From Aliiroseovarius sp. (GTDB taxonomy: Bacteria; Pseudomonadota; Alphaproteobacteria; Rhodobacterales; Rhodobacteraceae), in the NCBI RefSeq assembly GCF_030148435.1, contig NZ_JASBTN010000026.1:1-64000 (forward strand): 64,000 nt of DNA, written 5' to 3'. Positions 1-8,896 of the stretch are shown here, one piece after another. Position 1 is the first letter of the stretch. Every line of letters begins with the position of its first letter. The translations under genes were made by a program, and so were the position numbers. The notes beneath the pieces are model-generated. The model was not told the origin of the DNA, ran no database searches, and worked only from the letters and a program-made list of their open reading frames with translations.

Positions 1-103
1 GCGCAGCAAGGGCGATGATGCTTCAGCCAGCGGAAACACATGGCCCTTGTCAAAAACCACGGTCGTCCAGCTGGCACGCCAGACGACCCGACAGGAGGCA
101 ACG

Positions 104-1177
104 ATGATCCGAACACTCACCGTCATGGGGGCGTTGTTGGCGGGAACCGCCGCAATTGCCCAGGAGAGCGTTCCCATTCAGCCCATGGATGTGAACGCGG
201 CGCGCGCCGAACTGGGCAAGCGCATGTTCTACGACCCGCGCCTGTCCGGCGACACCAGCCTGGCCTGCGCCAGCTGCCACGACCCGGCCAAGGCCTTTAC
301 CGACGGCAAGGCGCTGTCAGACGCCTATTCCGGTGCCTTACATTTCCGCAACAGCCCGACCCTGGCCAATGTCGGCTATCGCGCCGCCTGGATGCATGAC
401 GGCCGGCTGGGCACCAACCTGAACGATGTCGCGCGTGAGATGATCACCGAGACATATCTGATGAACATGGACATGCGCATCATGCAGGAACGCATGAAGC
501 AGGATCCCAAATATGTCGAGATGTTTGCCGCGGCCGGCATGTCCGAGCCCTCGAACGGCGGGGCGCGCAATGCGCTGATGGACTTCATGAAGACCATCGT
601 CTCGCGCGGTGCGCCGATCGACACCGGCGAACTGTCCGAGGCCGCCCTGCGTGGCCAGGCGATCTTTGAAGGCAAGGGCGCCTGTGCCTCCTGCCACTCG
701 GGTCCGCGCTACACGGACGATCAGCCGCACAATACCGGCGTGGCAAACAACCCCGATATCTGGGCCGACCCGGAACGCCACTCTGCCTTCGTCACCTATG
801 CCAAGTTCATGGGCGTCGAAAACTACATGAACCTGCGCGAGGACCTGGGCGCCTATATCCGCACCCACCAGGACGAGAACAAGCGCACCTTCCTGACGCC
901 GACCCTGCGCGAGCTCAACTGGACCGCGCCCTACATGCACAACGGCACCATGGCGACGCTGGAAGAGGTCGTCGATTTCTATGACGCCGGTGGCGGGGAC
1001 GATCCGCTGAAGGACGAGGCGCTGGCGCCGTTGGGCCTGACCGCCGAGGAAAAGACCGACCTGGTCGAATTCCTCAAGGCGCTCTCGGGCGAGAGCTTCG
1101 ATGTCGACCAATACGTCTGGCGCGAGGACGACTTCGGATACGCGCTGATCGAAGACTGGCGCAACGCAACCAACTGA
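104..1177 (+). CDS. idrP: Periplasmic di-haem cytochrome c peroxidase, iodate-reductase accessory (IdrP type)
   Basis: The 357-residue product belongs to the di-haem cytochrome c peroxidase/MauG superfamily, which reduces H2O2 in the periplasm with electrons from c-type cytochromes. Residues 1-20 look like a Sec signal peptide ending in AQ. Two CxxCH haem motifs (CASCH at 55-59 and 194-198) sit in the two expected halves. The start at 104 follows an AGGAGG-like site (AGGAGGCAACG); an upstream in-frame ATG at 47 would bury the signal peptide. The next gene begins 12 bp after the stop and encodes a second enzyme of the same family. With the Rieske and molybdopterin genes that follow, this matches the idrP1/idrP2 pair of known iodate reductase clusters, where the peroxidases are thought to remove H2O2 or reduced iodine oxyanions. 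I cannot tell which of P1 and P2 this is. The family call is firm; the Idr role rests on context. Confidence 0.85.
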   Translation: MIRTLTVMGALLAGTAAIAQESVPIQPMDVNAARAELGKRMFYDPRLSGDTSLACASCHDPAKAFTDGKALSDAYSGALHFRNSPTLANVGYRAAWMHDGRLGTNLNDVAREMITETYLMNMDMRIMQERMKQDPKYVEMFAAAGMSEPSNGGARNALMDFMKTIVSRGAPIDTGELSEAALRGQAIFEGKGACASCHSGPRYTDDQPHNTGVANNPDIWADPERHSAFVTYAKFMGVENYMNLREDLGAYIRTHQDENKRTFLTPTLRELNWTAPYMHNGTMATLEEVVDFYDAGGGDDPLKDEALAPLGLTAEEKTDLVEFLKALSGESFDVDQYVWREDDFGYALIEDWRNATN

Positions 1178-1189
1178 GGAGCCCGGACG

Positions 1190-2317
1190 ATGAAACACAC
1201 AACCGCAATCGCCTTCGGGATGGCCTTGGTGGCAACCCCGATCCTGGCCGACACGCCGCGCCCCGACGGGCTGGCGGCCCTCGGCGAACCGCCGATCCCG
1301 GCCTCAAACCCGCAGTCGCCCGAAAAGGTCGAGCTTGGCAAGATGCTGTTCTTTGACCCGATCCTGTCGGGCAACTACAACATGCCCTGCGCGTCCTGCC
1401 ACCTGCCGGAGGCAGGGTGGGCCATTCAGGCCCCGATCAGCTTCGGCTATCCGGGCACGACCCACTGGCGCAACAGCCAGACGGTGGTGAACTCCGCCTA
1501 TTACAGCAAGCTGTTCTGGGCCGGATCTTCCGGTTCGCTGGAACACCAGGCCCGGTCTGCCGCCCGTGGTGGCGTGGCTGGCAATGGCGAAGACGACATG
1601 ATGGAAAGCCGCCTGGCCTTCGTGCCGGAGTATCGCGAACGCTTCAAGGACGTGTTCGGTGACGACTGGCCCAACATCCGCCACGCCTACGACGCCATCG
1701 CCGCCTTCGAACGCACCATCGTGCAGACCGACACGCCCTTCGACACCTACATGAACGGCGACGACACGGCCCTGACCGAACAACAGGTGCGTGGTCTGGA
1801 TCTGTTTACCGGCAAGGCCGGCTGCAGCCAGTGCCACAGCGGCGCGCTTCTGACCGACGAGAAATATTACAACATCGGTGTTCCGGCCTATTCCGGTTGG
1901 GAAGAGGACGAGCTCGCGCAGATCACCTTCCGCTTCGAGCTCTATGCCAAGGGCGTGACGGAGGAGATGTACCGCTCGACCAAGGACGACCCGGGCCTGT
2001 ATTTCCGCACCAAGGAGACCGCCGACAAAGGCAAATTCCGCACACCTTCCCTGCGTTACACGAAATACACCTATCCCTACATGCACAACGGGATGCTCGA
2101 AACGCTCGCAGACGTGGTGGAATTCTACAACCAGGGCGGCGGCGATAACGAATTCGCCGCGAACAAGTCCGACCTGATCCAGCCTCTGGGCCTGACCGAT
2201 GACGAGAAGGCCGACCTGGTCGCCTTCCTGGAAAGCCTGTCGGGTGACGAGATCCTGATCGAGGAACCGGACCTGCCTGCAATGGAACCGCTGCCTGCCG
2301 CCATGGGCACGAACTGA
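1190..2317 (+). CDS. idrP: Second periplasmic di-haem cytochrome c peroxidase (IdrP type)
   Basis: A 375-residue di-haem peroxidase paralogous to the preceding gene. It has a Sec signal peptide (residues 1-20, cleavage near ILA-D) and haem motifs CASCH at 67-71 and CSQCH at 212-216. A conserved YMHNG segment near residue 300 is shared with the upstream protein (PYMHNGTM / PYMHNGML). A GAGGAG-type site precedes the ATG. The C-terminus extends further than in the first copy and is acidic and proline-rich. The two peroxidases are clearly diverged rather than a recent tandem duplication, so separate roles are likely. Tandem peroxidases beside an Aio-like Rieske/molybdopterin pair are the distinguishing trait of idr clusters as opposed to arsenite oxidase (aio) clusters. 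Confidence 0.85.
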   Translation: MKHTTAIAFGMALVATPILADTPRPDGLAALGEPPIPASNPQSPEKVELGKMLFFDPILSGNYNMPCASCHLPEAGWAIQAPISFGYPGTTHWRNSQTVVNSAYYSKLFWAGSSGSLEHQARSAARGGVAGNGEDDMMESRLAFVPEYRERFKDVFGDDWPNIRHAYDAIAAFERTIVQTDTPFDTYMNGDDTALTEQQVRGLDLFTGKAGCSQCHSGALLTDEKYYNIGVPAYSGWEEDELAQITFRFELYAKGVTEEMYRSTKDDPGLYFRTKETADKGKFRTPSLRYTKYTYPYMHNGMLETLADVVEFYNQGGGDNEFAANKSDLIQPLGLTDDEKADLVAFLESLSGDEILIEEPDLPAMEPLPAAMGTN

Positions 2318-2333
2318 AAAGGAGATGGGAGAT

Positions 2334-2921
2334 ATGAAAGACCTTGATCCCAAAATCGCCGCCTCGATCAACGGCGAGAACGGCGAAGCCCAGAAAGCGG
2401 GCACCCGCAAATGCCTGATGAACCGCCGGCAGTTCCTGCTGTCGTCGGGTCTGACCACCACGGTCGTGATGGTCGGCATCCCCGGCATGTCCGAGGCGGA
2501 AACGCCTGCGGTCGTGTCGACCTATCCACGCAAGCTGATCGGCAAACTGTCCGAGCTGAAGCAGGACGAACCGGTGACATTCGAATACCCGGACACCGGC
2601 GAATACGCCGAATCTATCCTGGTGAAACTGGGCACGAAGGCGGGGGGCGGCATCGGCCCGGACGGCGACGTGGTTGGCTTCAACTACACCTGCACCCACC
2701 AGGGCGGGCCGCTGCAGGGCACCTACAAGGCCGCCGACAAGGCGCTTGGGCCGTGCCCGTTGCACCTGACAACCTTCGACCTGACCCGCCACGGCATCTT
2801 CATCGCCGGGCAGGCCTACCAGTCGCTGCCGCAGGTGCTTTTGGAACTGGATGGCGACGACATTTACGCCGTCGGCATGTTCGGCCTGATCTATGGCCGC
2901 TTTGACAATCTTCAGGGCTGA
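2334..2921 (+). CDS. idrB: Rieske [2Fe-2S] small subunit, iodate reductase/arsenite oxidase family
   Basis: The 195-residue protein carries an N-terminal twin-arginine signal (NRRQFLLSSG, about residues 29-38, then a hydrophobic stretch) and a Rieske centre with ligands C120-T-H122 and C141-P-L-H144. This is the architecture of AioB/IdrB, the small subunit that passes electrons between a periplasmic c-type donor and the molybdopterin subunit; export would be by Tat as a folded heterodimer. I take ATG 2334 because GGAG at 2321 is correctly spaced for it, whereas ATG 2325 touches that same GGAG. The n-region before the RR motif is unusually long (about 28 residues). The gene lies 16 bp after the peroxidase stop and 12 bp before the large subunit. 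Confidence 0.82.
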   Translation: MKDLDPKIAASINGENGEAQKAGTRKCLMNRRQFLLSSGLTTTVVMVGIPGMSEAETPAVVSTYPRKLIGKLSELKQDEPVTFEYPDTGEYAESILVKLGTKAGGGIGPDGDVVGFNYTCTHQGGPLQGTYKAADKALGPCPLHLTTFDLTRHGIFIAGQAYQSLPQVLLELDGDDIYAVGMFGLIYGRFDNLQG

Positions 2922-2933
2922 GGAGGAACACAG

Positions 2934-5615
2934 ATGTCCACACCATATTACATCCCCGAAGAAAGCGTACCGCTGCCGCCGCCGGATGCCGATGTCATCT
3001 CGACCGCCTGCGACTATTGCGTCGTTGCCTGTGGCTACAAGGTTTATCGCTGGCCCGTGAAGGGCGGCAAGGTGGGTGGCCCCGCCGCCGACCAGAACGC
3101 CTTTGGCGAGGACTTCCCGGTCGCGCCCCTGGGCCCCTGGGTCGCGCCGAACCAGCACAATATCGTGCTGCACAATGGCGAGCCGCATCACGTGGTGATC
3201 ATCCCGGACAAGGACGCGGAATTCGTGAACCTGCTGGGCGACAGCTCGATCAGGGGCGGCGCGATTGCGCAGAAGGTCTACAACCCGCAGACCCCGACGC
3301 GCGACCGGCTGACCCAGCCCATGATTCGCATGTTCGGCGTCCTGATGCCAGTGACCTGGGACTTCGCGCTGGATATCGCCGCGGAGGTTGGCAAATACGT
3401 GCTCGAAAAGCACGGCACCAACTCCTACGGGGTAAAGATGTTCTCTTATGGCTTCATGGAGAACACCTACGCGATCACCAAATACGCGCTGGGCAATGTG
3501 CGCACCGCGAACTTCACCTTCCACGACACGCCGTCCGACGTGACCTCGACCCCGGGCTTCCGGGACGCGGGTTTCGACAACTTCGGCCCGTCCTATCAGG
3601 ACTGGGCGGATGCGGACACCCTGCTGATGTGCGGCACGGATCCGTATGAGACCAAGACGATCCTGTTCACCGACTGGATCAAACCGGCCATCGAAAGCGG
3701 GCAGAAGGCGATCTTCATGCTGCCGCGCCGTTCGACCGGCACGGCCTTTGCCGAAGCCAACGGCGGCATGGTCCTGGACATCCAGCCGGGCACCGACCTT
3801 CCCGTCGTGCTGGCGATCGCCCGGGTGATCGTCGAAAACGGCTGGCAGGACAAGGAGTGGATCGAGAAGTGGGTGAACAACAAGTGGGAAAGCTCCTCGG
3901 GCTTTGGCCAGGGCACCCGCAATACCCCGTGGCAATGGCGCACGACCTGGGGCAAGTTCCAGACCGGCGGCTATGACGACTGGGTCAAGTGGCTGATGGA
4001 GCAGGACTATGCCGTGCCCGAAAAAGCCGCGGAAATCGCCGATATCGACGTGCAGAAGATCTATACGGCCGCCGAATGGATGGCGAAACCGCGCGAAGAC
4101 GGCTCGCGGCCCAAGACCTCGATCATGATCGAAAAGGGCTTCTACTGGTCCAACAACACCGGCAACACCCAGGCGATTTCCTCGCTGGGCATCACCGTCG
4201 GCGCCGGTGGGCGTCCGGGTCAGGTGATCGGTCGAGCCGGCGGGCACCAGCGTGGCGGTCTGCGTGGCGGTGGTTATCCCCGCAACAAGTCGCCCGAGAA
4301 ACTGCCCGGCCGCCGTCGCCGCGCCATGGATACCGACCGGTACTTCATGGCAGGCCACACCCGGCTGGCCCATGTGATCGGCGCCACCTGGGTGCAGGCC
4401 ATGGCCGGATCGCAGTCTTTGCAGGCCAAGTTCGAGGAACAGACCGTGCGCAACCCGCACCAGGTCATGTCCTTTGACAAACAGGAGATCATCGACACCC
4501 TGAAGGCCCGCGCCGACAGTGGCGGTACGGTGGTCTGGGATCAGGACATCTACCTGGTCGATCCGATCGGCGCCCGCTATGCCGACATCGTCTTCCCGGC
4601 CGCCGGCTGGGGCGAGGACACATTCACCCGCGCAAACGGCGAACGCCGCCTGCGCCTGTACCCGAAGTTCTACGACGCGCCGGGCGAGGCGAAGCCGGAT
4701 TGGTGGATCATCGCCCAACTGTCCAAGCGGATGGGATACGAAGGGTTCGACTGGCAGAACTCGAACGACGTGATCGAGGAAGGGGCGCGCCATTCGCGTG
4801 GCTCGCGCAAGGACTTCAACATGGTCCTCGTCGCGGCGAAACGCGAAGGCAAGACCCTGCACGAGAAGATGGGCGAGTTCGGCACCAACGGCATTCAGGG
4901 CCCGGTCCTGATGCTCGACGATGGCTCGCTTGTCGGCACCAAACGTCTGCATGATACAACGCGGAAATTGCCGGAAACCGGCCCCGCGGCAGGGAACATG
5001 TTCAACAAGAAACTGACCCACTTCAACTCGCAGACCGGCAAGTGCAACATCCAGAAAGCACCGTGGAGCCTGTTCAGTTCCTACTGGGAATGGCTCAAGC
5101 CACGCGTGGAGAAAGACGAGATCTGGATCTCCTCGGGCCGCATCAACGAACGCTGGCAGTCGGGTTACGACGACCGCCGCCGCCCGTATATCGTGCAGCG
5201 CTGGCCCGAAAACTGGATCGAACTGCATCCCGATTTCGCCGCCAAACACGGCATCGAAAGCGGCGACTACGTGCAGGTCTATTCCGACCGGATCCCGGTG
5301 CAGAAGGACACGATCGTGGGTGTGGAAGGCGATGACTTCGACTTCGCCAGCCTGATGAAGAACGGCCATATCGAGCTGACCAAGGCCTCGATCACCGCCG
5401 TCGCCATCGTCACCCCGGCGGTCAAGCACAACATGGGCTACATGGACTTTTTGCACACGTCCCAGCCCGCCAACGCCCTTGCAGGCCGCGTGGTCGACTG
5501 GATCAGCGGCAACTACAACTACAAGATGGGCGTCGGCAACGTGCGCAAGATCGGCGAGAGCCCGTACAAGACGGAGATGCGCTCGATGTCCTTTGCACGG
5601 CGCGACATCGCCTGA
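2934..5615 (+). CDS. idrA: Molybdopterin-binding catalytic subunit, probable dissimilatory iodate reductase
   Basis: An 893-residue member of the arsenite-oxidase branch of the DMSO reductase family, which binds Mo-bis-MGD. The N-terminus shows C26-x2-C29-x3-C33, the three-cysteine ligand set of a [3Fe-4S] cluster typical of AioA/IdrA. There is no signal peptide, as expected for a subunit exported with the Tat-tagged Rieske partner. An RAGGHQRGG segment (about residues 433-441) corresponds to the AioA family motif GGHQ. The length exceeds typical AioA (about 820-845) and fits IdrA. Iodate reductase uses the enzyme to reduce IO3- as a terminal acceptor. Assignment to Idr rather than Aio rests on length and on the two adjacent peroxidases; no arsenic genes (arsC, aioSR, aioX) are present. 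A GAGGAGG site precedes the start. Confidence 0.78.
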   Translation: MSTPYYIPEESVPLPPPDADVISTACDYCVVACGYKVYRWPVKGGKVGGPAADQNAFGEDFPVAPLGPWVAPNQHNIVLHNGEPHHVVIIPDKDAEFVNLLGDSSIRGGAIAQKVYNPQTPTRDRLTQPMIRMFGVLMPVTWDFALDIAAEVGKYVLEKHGTNSYGVKMFSYGFMENTYAITKYALGNVRTANFTFHDTPSDVTSTPGFRDAGFDNFGPSYQDWADADTLLMCGTDPYETKTILFTDWIKPAIESGQKAIFMLPRRSTGTAFAEANGGMVLDIQPGTDLPVVLAIARVIVENGWQDKEWIEKWVNNKWESSSGFGQGTRNTPWQWRTTWGKFQTGGYDDWVKWLMEQDYAVPEKAAEIADIDVQKIYTAAEWMAKPREDGSRPKTSIMIEKGFYWSNNTGNTQAISSLGITVGAGGRPGQVIGRAGGHQRGGLRGGGYPRNKSPEKLPGRRRRAMDTDRYFMAGHTRLAHVIGATWVQAMAGSQSLQAKFEEQTVRNPHQVMSFDKQEIIDTLKARADSGGTVVWDQDIYLVDPIGARYADIVFPAAGWGEDTFTRANGERRLRLYPKFYDAPGEAKPDWWIIAQLSKRMGYEGFDWQNSNDVIEEGARHSRGSRKDFNMVLVAAKREGKTLHEKMGEFGTNGIQGPVLMLDDGSLVGTKRLHDTTRKLPETGPAAGNMFNKKLTHFNSQTGKCNIQKAPWSLFSSYWEWLKPRVEKDEIWISSGRINERWQSGYDDRRRPYIVQRWPENWIELHPDFAAKHGIESGDYVQVYSDRIPVQKDTIVGVEGDDFDFASLMKNGHIELTKASITAVAIVTPAVKHNMGYMDFLHTSQPANALAGRVVDWISGNYNYKMGVGNVRKIGESPYKTEMRSMSFARRDIA

Positions 5616-5701
5616 GACAAGCCGGTGTCCGGGGGCAACCCCGGGCACCGCCCCCCCCCGTTGCAGAAATTCCCGTCCAGATGACCTTCAGGAGACCCCA
5701 G

Positions 5702-7843
5702 ATGCTGAAACGCGCGACCCAGGCGAGCCCGGATTTCGATCCCGTCCCGACCCTTCTGCATCACCTTCAGACCGGCGATGACGTGATCCGCACCGATGCG
5801 GTACGTGCCCTGGCCGTGCAGGCGCCGGGGGACGAGCGCGTGCGCCTCGCCCTGATCGGGGCCCTGCTGGACGAAGACCCCGACGTGCGGTCCGACGCGA
5901 TGGACGCGCTGCCGCAGTTTGCCCAGCCCGAGGATGCCGATCGTATCCGCGAGAACCTGATAGGCGACCCGGTGCGCGAGGTGAAACTGGCCGCCATCGA
6001 ACTGCTGGCAGACCTGGACGACAAGGCGTCCGTCCCGCTTCTGCGCAGGCTGGCGCTCAGCCGCTGCGAAGACGAAGTCGCCTGGGAAGACGAAATCGGC
6101 CTCTGGGACGAATGGCTGGAAATCCAGACCGCCGCGATCCGCGCGCTTGGCCGTCTTGGCGCAAAGGAGGCCATCGAAGACATCCTGTGCGCCCGCGACG
6201 ATGAATACGGCCAGAACCTGGACCTGCCGATCTGCGAGGCCCTGTCCGGCATGGGCGAAGCCGGCATGGTCTGGCTGCTGGCCATGGCGCAGACCGAAGG
6301 CGGTCTGCCGCGAAAACGCGCGTTGGAGGCAATGGCCAAGCTCGATGCCGATGCCCTGAGACCGCACCTGGATTTCCTGCTCGGCGACGACAATGCCGAG
6401 GTGCGCCGCCTGGCCCTGCCGCTGCTGGCGGCCGATGACGACCGCGCGGGCTATCTGGCACTGAAGGACGCCGACCCTGCCCTGCGCGCCGCGGCGCTGG
6501 CCCATGCCGCACCGGCCCGGCCCGAGCTTGCGGTCTCCGCCCTCTCCGATCCGGAACCCCCGGTTCAGGCTGCGGCGCTGGACCATCTGCAACTGCCCCT
6601 CTCGCCCGAACTGGCCGAGGTGCTCTCTGCCAACATGCAGGCCTGGCTTCTGACTGACCACGGCGTGCTGGCCTCCGCCGTGGCCCGCAATTGGGTACGC
6701 CTGATCGACGGGGCCACTCCGGAACCGCTGGAAATGCTTCTGCGCAATGGCGACCAGCCTCTGGACGCCCGAATTGCGGCAATCGAAGCCCTGGACGCGC
6801 TACAGGATGAAGGCGCGACCGAACGGCTGGTCGACCTTTTGACCAACCCCGCCCAGCAGGTGCGCATGGTGGCCCTGACCTGCCTGGTTGCCCGCGCAGA
6901 CAAGGGCGACGACATTGCCCTGGACGCACTGGAGGCCGCCGCGACGAATAGCCTGATCGCTCCCGAACCCGCCGCTGTGCCCGCCCCCCTGCCGGATGGC
7001 GACGAGGTGCCCCGCCTGCGCATCGACGCCGAGGGGCAGATCACCACCACGAGCGAAGAGGCGGGCCCTGCGCCCATGTCGACCCTCGAGGCGATCCAGA
7101 TCAACCGGCTGGCAAAGCCCGAAAGCACCGAGGGTGGCAAGGACGCCACCGGCCCCGACGACAGCAAGGGCAACAAGGGCAACAAGGGCAAGCGGCGGCG
7201 CAGCGTCGAAGGGCCTGCCGAGATCGGTGAGGACCTGGCCCGGGTCAGCCTGGGTCTGATCAGCACGCTTGTCAGCGACCGTATCGGCGTCGTCATCCGC
7301 ACCATGACCGAGGTCGGACAGGACACCCTGCGTACCGCCGCCTATCAGGCACTGGCCGCCCGGATCGACGCAGGCCTGGCCAACGAGGCCGACCTGCCGC
7401 GCCTGCGCACCGGGTTGATGGACCGGCTGGAGCGCGTGCGCGGCCTCTGTGCCCGCCTGGCGGTGGCCTACCCCGCCCTGCACCCGGCCCTGGCCCAGCG
7501 CATGGACGACCCGGACGCGCTGGTGCGCGCCCAGGTGGTGGCGGTGCTGGAAGATCCCGAAGCGCTCGGCGCCGCGCTGGGGGATCCGGACGCCCGCGTG
7601 CGCGCCGCCGCCCTGACCCGGCTGGCAGCCGACCTGGACGCAAGCACCGACAAGGACGCCGCCGCCGCGCTGTTGAAACCTCTTCTGAGCGCCGAGGCGA
7701 TCGAAACGCTGGCGCTGGCCCTGACCCTGTCACCGATGCTCCGGGCAGAGGCGCTGGCCCGGCTGGCAGAAGAGGCGTTGCCCAAACGGCGGCAGCACGT
7801 GCTTCTGCAGGCCTTCGCCGGCGGCATGGCAGGCCAGAGCTGA
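5702..7843 (+). CDS. HEAT-repeat protein downstream of the iodate reductase operon
   Basis: A 713-residue soluble protein with no signal peptide or membrane segment, built almost entirely of alpha-helical HEAT/PBS-lyase-type repeats. Recurrent units have the form DPD-VR--A---L (for example DEDPDVRSDAMDAL and DPEPPVQAAALDHL). The repeats form two blocks, roughly residues 20-420 and 515-710. A low-complexity charged linker with a short NKG tandem repeat (about 7160-7195) joins them. The preferred ATG follows AGGAG; an in-frame ATG at 5681 lacks a site. It starts 86 bp after idrA on the same strand. HEAT proteins are protein-binding scaffolds, so a maturation or chaperone role for the molybdoenzymes on either side is possible, but this is inference from position only. 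Confidence 0.7.
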   Translation: MLKRATQASPDFDPVPTLLHHLQTGDDVIRTDAVRALAVQAPGDERVRLALIGALLDEDPDVRSDAMDALPQFAQPEDADRIRENLIGDPVREVKLAAIELLADLDDKASVPLLRRLALSRCEDEVAWEDEIGLWDEWLEIQTAAIRALGRLGAKEAIEDILCARDDEYGQNLDLPICEALSGMGEAGMVWLLAMAQTEGGLPRKRALEAMAKLDADALRPHLDFLLGDDNAEVRRLALPLLAADDDRAGYLALKDADPALRAAALAHAAPARPELAVSALSDPEPPVQAAALDHLQLPLSPELAEVLSANMQAWLLTDHGVLASAVARNWVRLIDGATPEPLEMLLRNGDQPLDARIAAIEALDALQDEGATERLVDLLTNPAQQVRMVALTCLVARADKGDDIALDALEAAATNSLIAPEPAAVPAPLPDGDEVPRLRIDAEGQITTTSEEAGPAPMSTLEAIQINRLAKPESTEGGKDATGPDDSKGNKGNKGKRRRSVEGPAEIGEDLARVSLGLISTLVSDRIGVVIRTMTEVGQDTLRTAAYQALAARIDAGLANEADLPRLRTGLMDRLERVRGLCARLAVAYPALHPALAQRMDDPDALVRAQVVAVLEDPEALGAALGDPDARVRAAALTRLAADLDASTDKDAAAALLKPLLSAEAIETLALALTLSPMLRAEALARLAEEALPKRRQHVLLQAFAGGMAGQS

Positions 7844-7874
7844 CTCCGGCGGCTCTGCCCCCCTACCCCCTGTT

Positions 7875-7899
7875 GTAGCGCCGCAGACAGCGGCGCTAC
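7875..7899. terminator. Bidirectional hairpin between HEAT gene and torT
   Basis: A perfect 10-bp stem (GTAGCGCCGC / GCGGCGCTAC) with a 5-nt loop lies between two convergent genes. No long T-run follows on either side, so termination efficiency is uncertain. Confidence 0.55.
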
Positions 7900-7921
7900 T
7901 CAACTTGAGGAATGCGCTGAC

Positions 7922-8896
7922 CTATTCGATGGGAAGTTTGAAATCGGCTGGCGAAAGCGTGATTTCCCCCGCCTTGGCCGCATCGGCATCTATCAGGCGA
8001 ATGACCGGCCCCCGTGTGCCTTCGCTGCGCTGTCCCGCCATGGCCTCCAGCGCCATGCGCACACCGATGCGCCCTTGCTCGACCGGATCGTCAAAAGGCA
8101 CGGCCACAACCTGCCCATTGCGCAATCCCCGCCGCACCGAGTGGCTGATATAAGTCGCGATCAGCTGCGGAAAGTCACCGTCGGATCGCGCGGCAAGCCC
8201 CATGGCCCCTTCGACCGCCGGCGCCGTGCCGACCAGGTAGTCGATCCCCGGCGCCTGGCGCAGCACGAACTCGACCTCGCGCAATTGCTCGCGCAATCCG
8301 CTGTCGGCATGGCGTGTGACAACGATCTCGGCCGCTGATCCGGCCAGCCCGGCGCGCAACCCCCCTTCCAGCAGGGGCGACCAGCCACTGTCTTCGGGCC
8401 CGGTCACGAAACCAATGGTCACAGGGGCGGTTCCCGACGGGTGGCGGGTGGCCAGAAAATCCCCCACCGCACGTCCCATATCGCGCCAGTCGACCCCGAT
8501 CGCCCCGGCCAGGTCCGGTGCACGAAGCTCGTTCACAAGGGCCAAAACCGGCATTTCGCGCGCTGAGCGGGCCACGGCCTCCAACAGCGATGGATCATCC
8601 GCCGAGACGGCGCCCAACAGCACCGCCCCCGCGCCCCGCGCGCGGCAGGTGTCCAGAAGGGCGACCTGACGGTCCAGCGCGTGGTAGCCGCCACTTTCAT
8701 GGATCAAAAGCTCGGCCCCGGTCCGGCGCGCCTCTTCGCGCAGGCCAAAGCCGACGCTGAGCCAGTATTCATCCTTGAAATGCGGCACCACGATGCAGAT
8801 CGGCTGCGCCTGTTGCGCACCTTCGGCCTCCACGGCGTCCGGCGGGGCATAGAGCCCGATTGCAGCCGCCACGGCCAGCGCATAGGCTCGCCCCAT
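7922..8896 (-). CDS. torT: TorT-like periplasmic TMAO-sensing binding protein
   Basis: This periplasmic-binding-protein fold of the TorT/LacI-sugar-binding type has a signal peptide ([16 protein letters not shown]..., cleavage near VEA) followed by a PICIVVPHFKDEYWLSVGFG start typical of TorT. TorT binds TMAO and presents it to the periplasmic sensor domain of TorS. ATG 8896 gives 324 residues; an alternative in-frame ATG at 8944 adds 16 basic residues. Neither has a good ribosome-binding site. The 8896 start overlaps the divergent torS start codon (8895-8897), and the 8944 start would overlap torS by 50 bp. Gene order torT-torS-torR-torA resembles the enterobacterial tor locus. The family assignment is good; the ligand (TMAO or another N- or S-oxide) is inferred. 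Confidence 0.75.
   Translation of the reverse strand: MGRAYALAVAAAIGLYAPPDAVEAEGAQQAQPICIVVPHFKDEYWLSVGFGLREEARRTGAELLIHESGGYHALDRQVALLDTCRARGAGAVLLGAVSADDPSLLEAVARSAREMPVLALVNELRAPDLAGAIGVDWRDMGRAVGDFLATRHPSGTAPVTIGFVTGPEDSGWSPLLEGGLRAGLAGSAAEIVVTRHADSGLREQLREVEFVLRQAPGIDYLVGTAPAVEGAMGLAARSDGDFPQLIATYISHSVRRGLRNGQVVAVPFDDPVEQGRIGVRMALEAMAGQRSEGTRGPVIRLIDADAAKAGEITLSPADFKLPIE

Noticed and set aside
104-2317. MauG-type enzymes for cofactor maturation
   Set aside because: MauG works on methylamine dehydrogenase, which is absent; pairing with the Rieske/molybdopterin genes favours the IdrP role.
2334-5615. Arsenite oxidase AioBA
   Set aside because: The subunits are homologous, but the large subunit is longer than AioA, two di-haem peroxidases are co-transcribed, and no arsenic regulatory or resistance genes are nearby; iodate reductase fits better. 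Phylogeny is still needed to settle it.
1923-5648. Very long open frame antisense to the idr operon (about 1240 codons)
   Set aside because: High-GC third-position bias keeps antisense frames open; the composition (His/Val/Asp/Arg-rich) and lack of domains mark it as a shadow. Similar antisense frames over torA and gcvP were dropped for the same reason.
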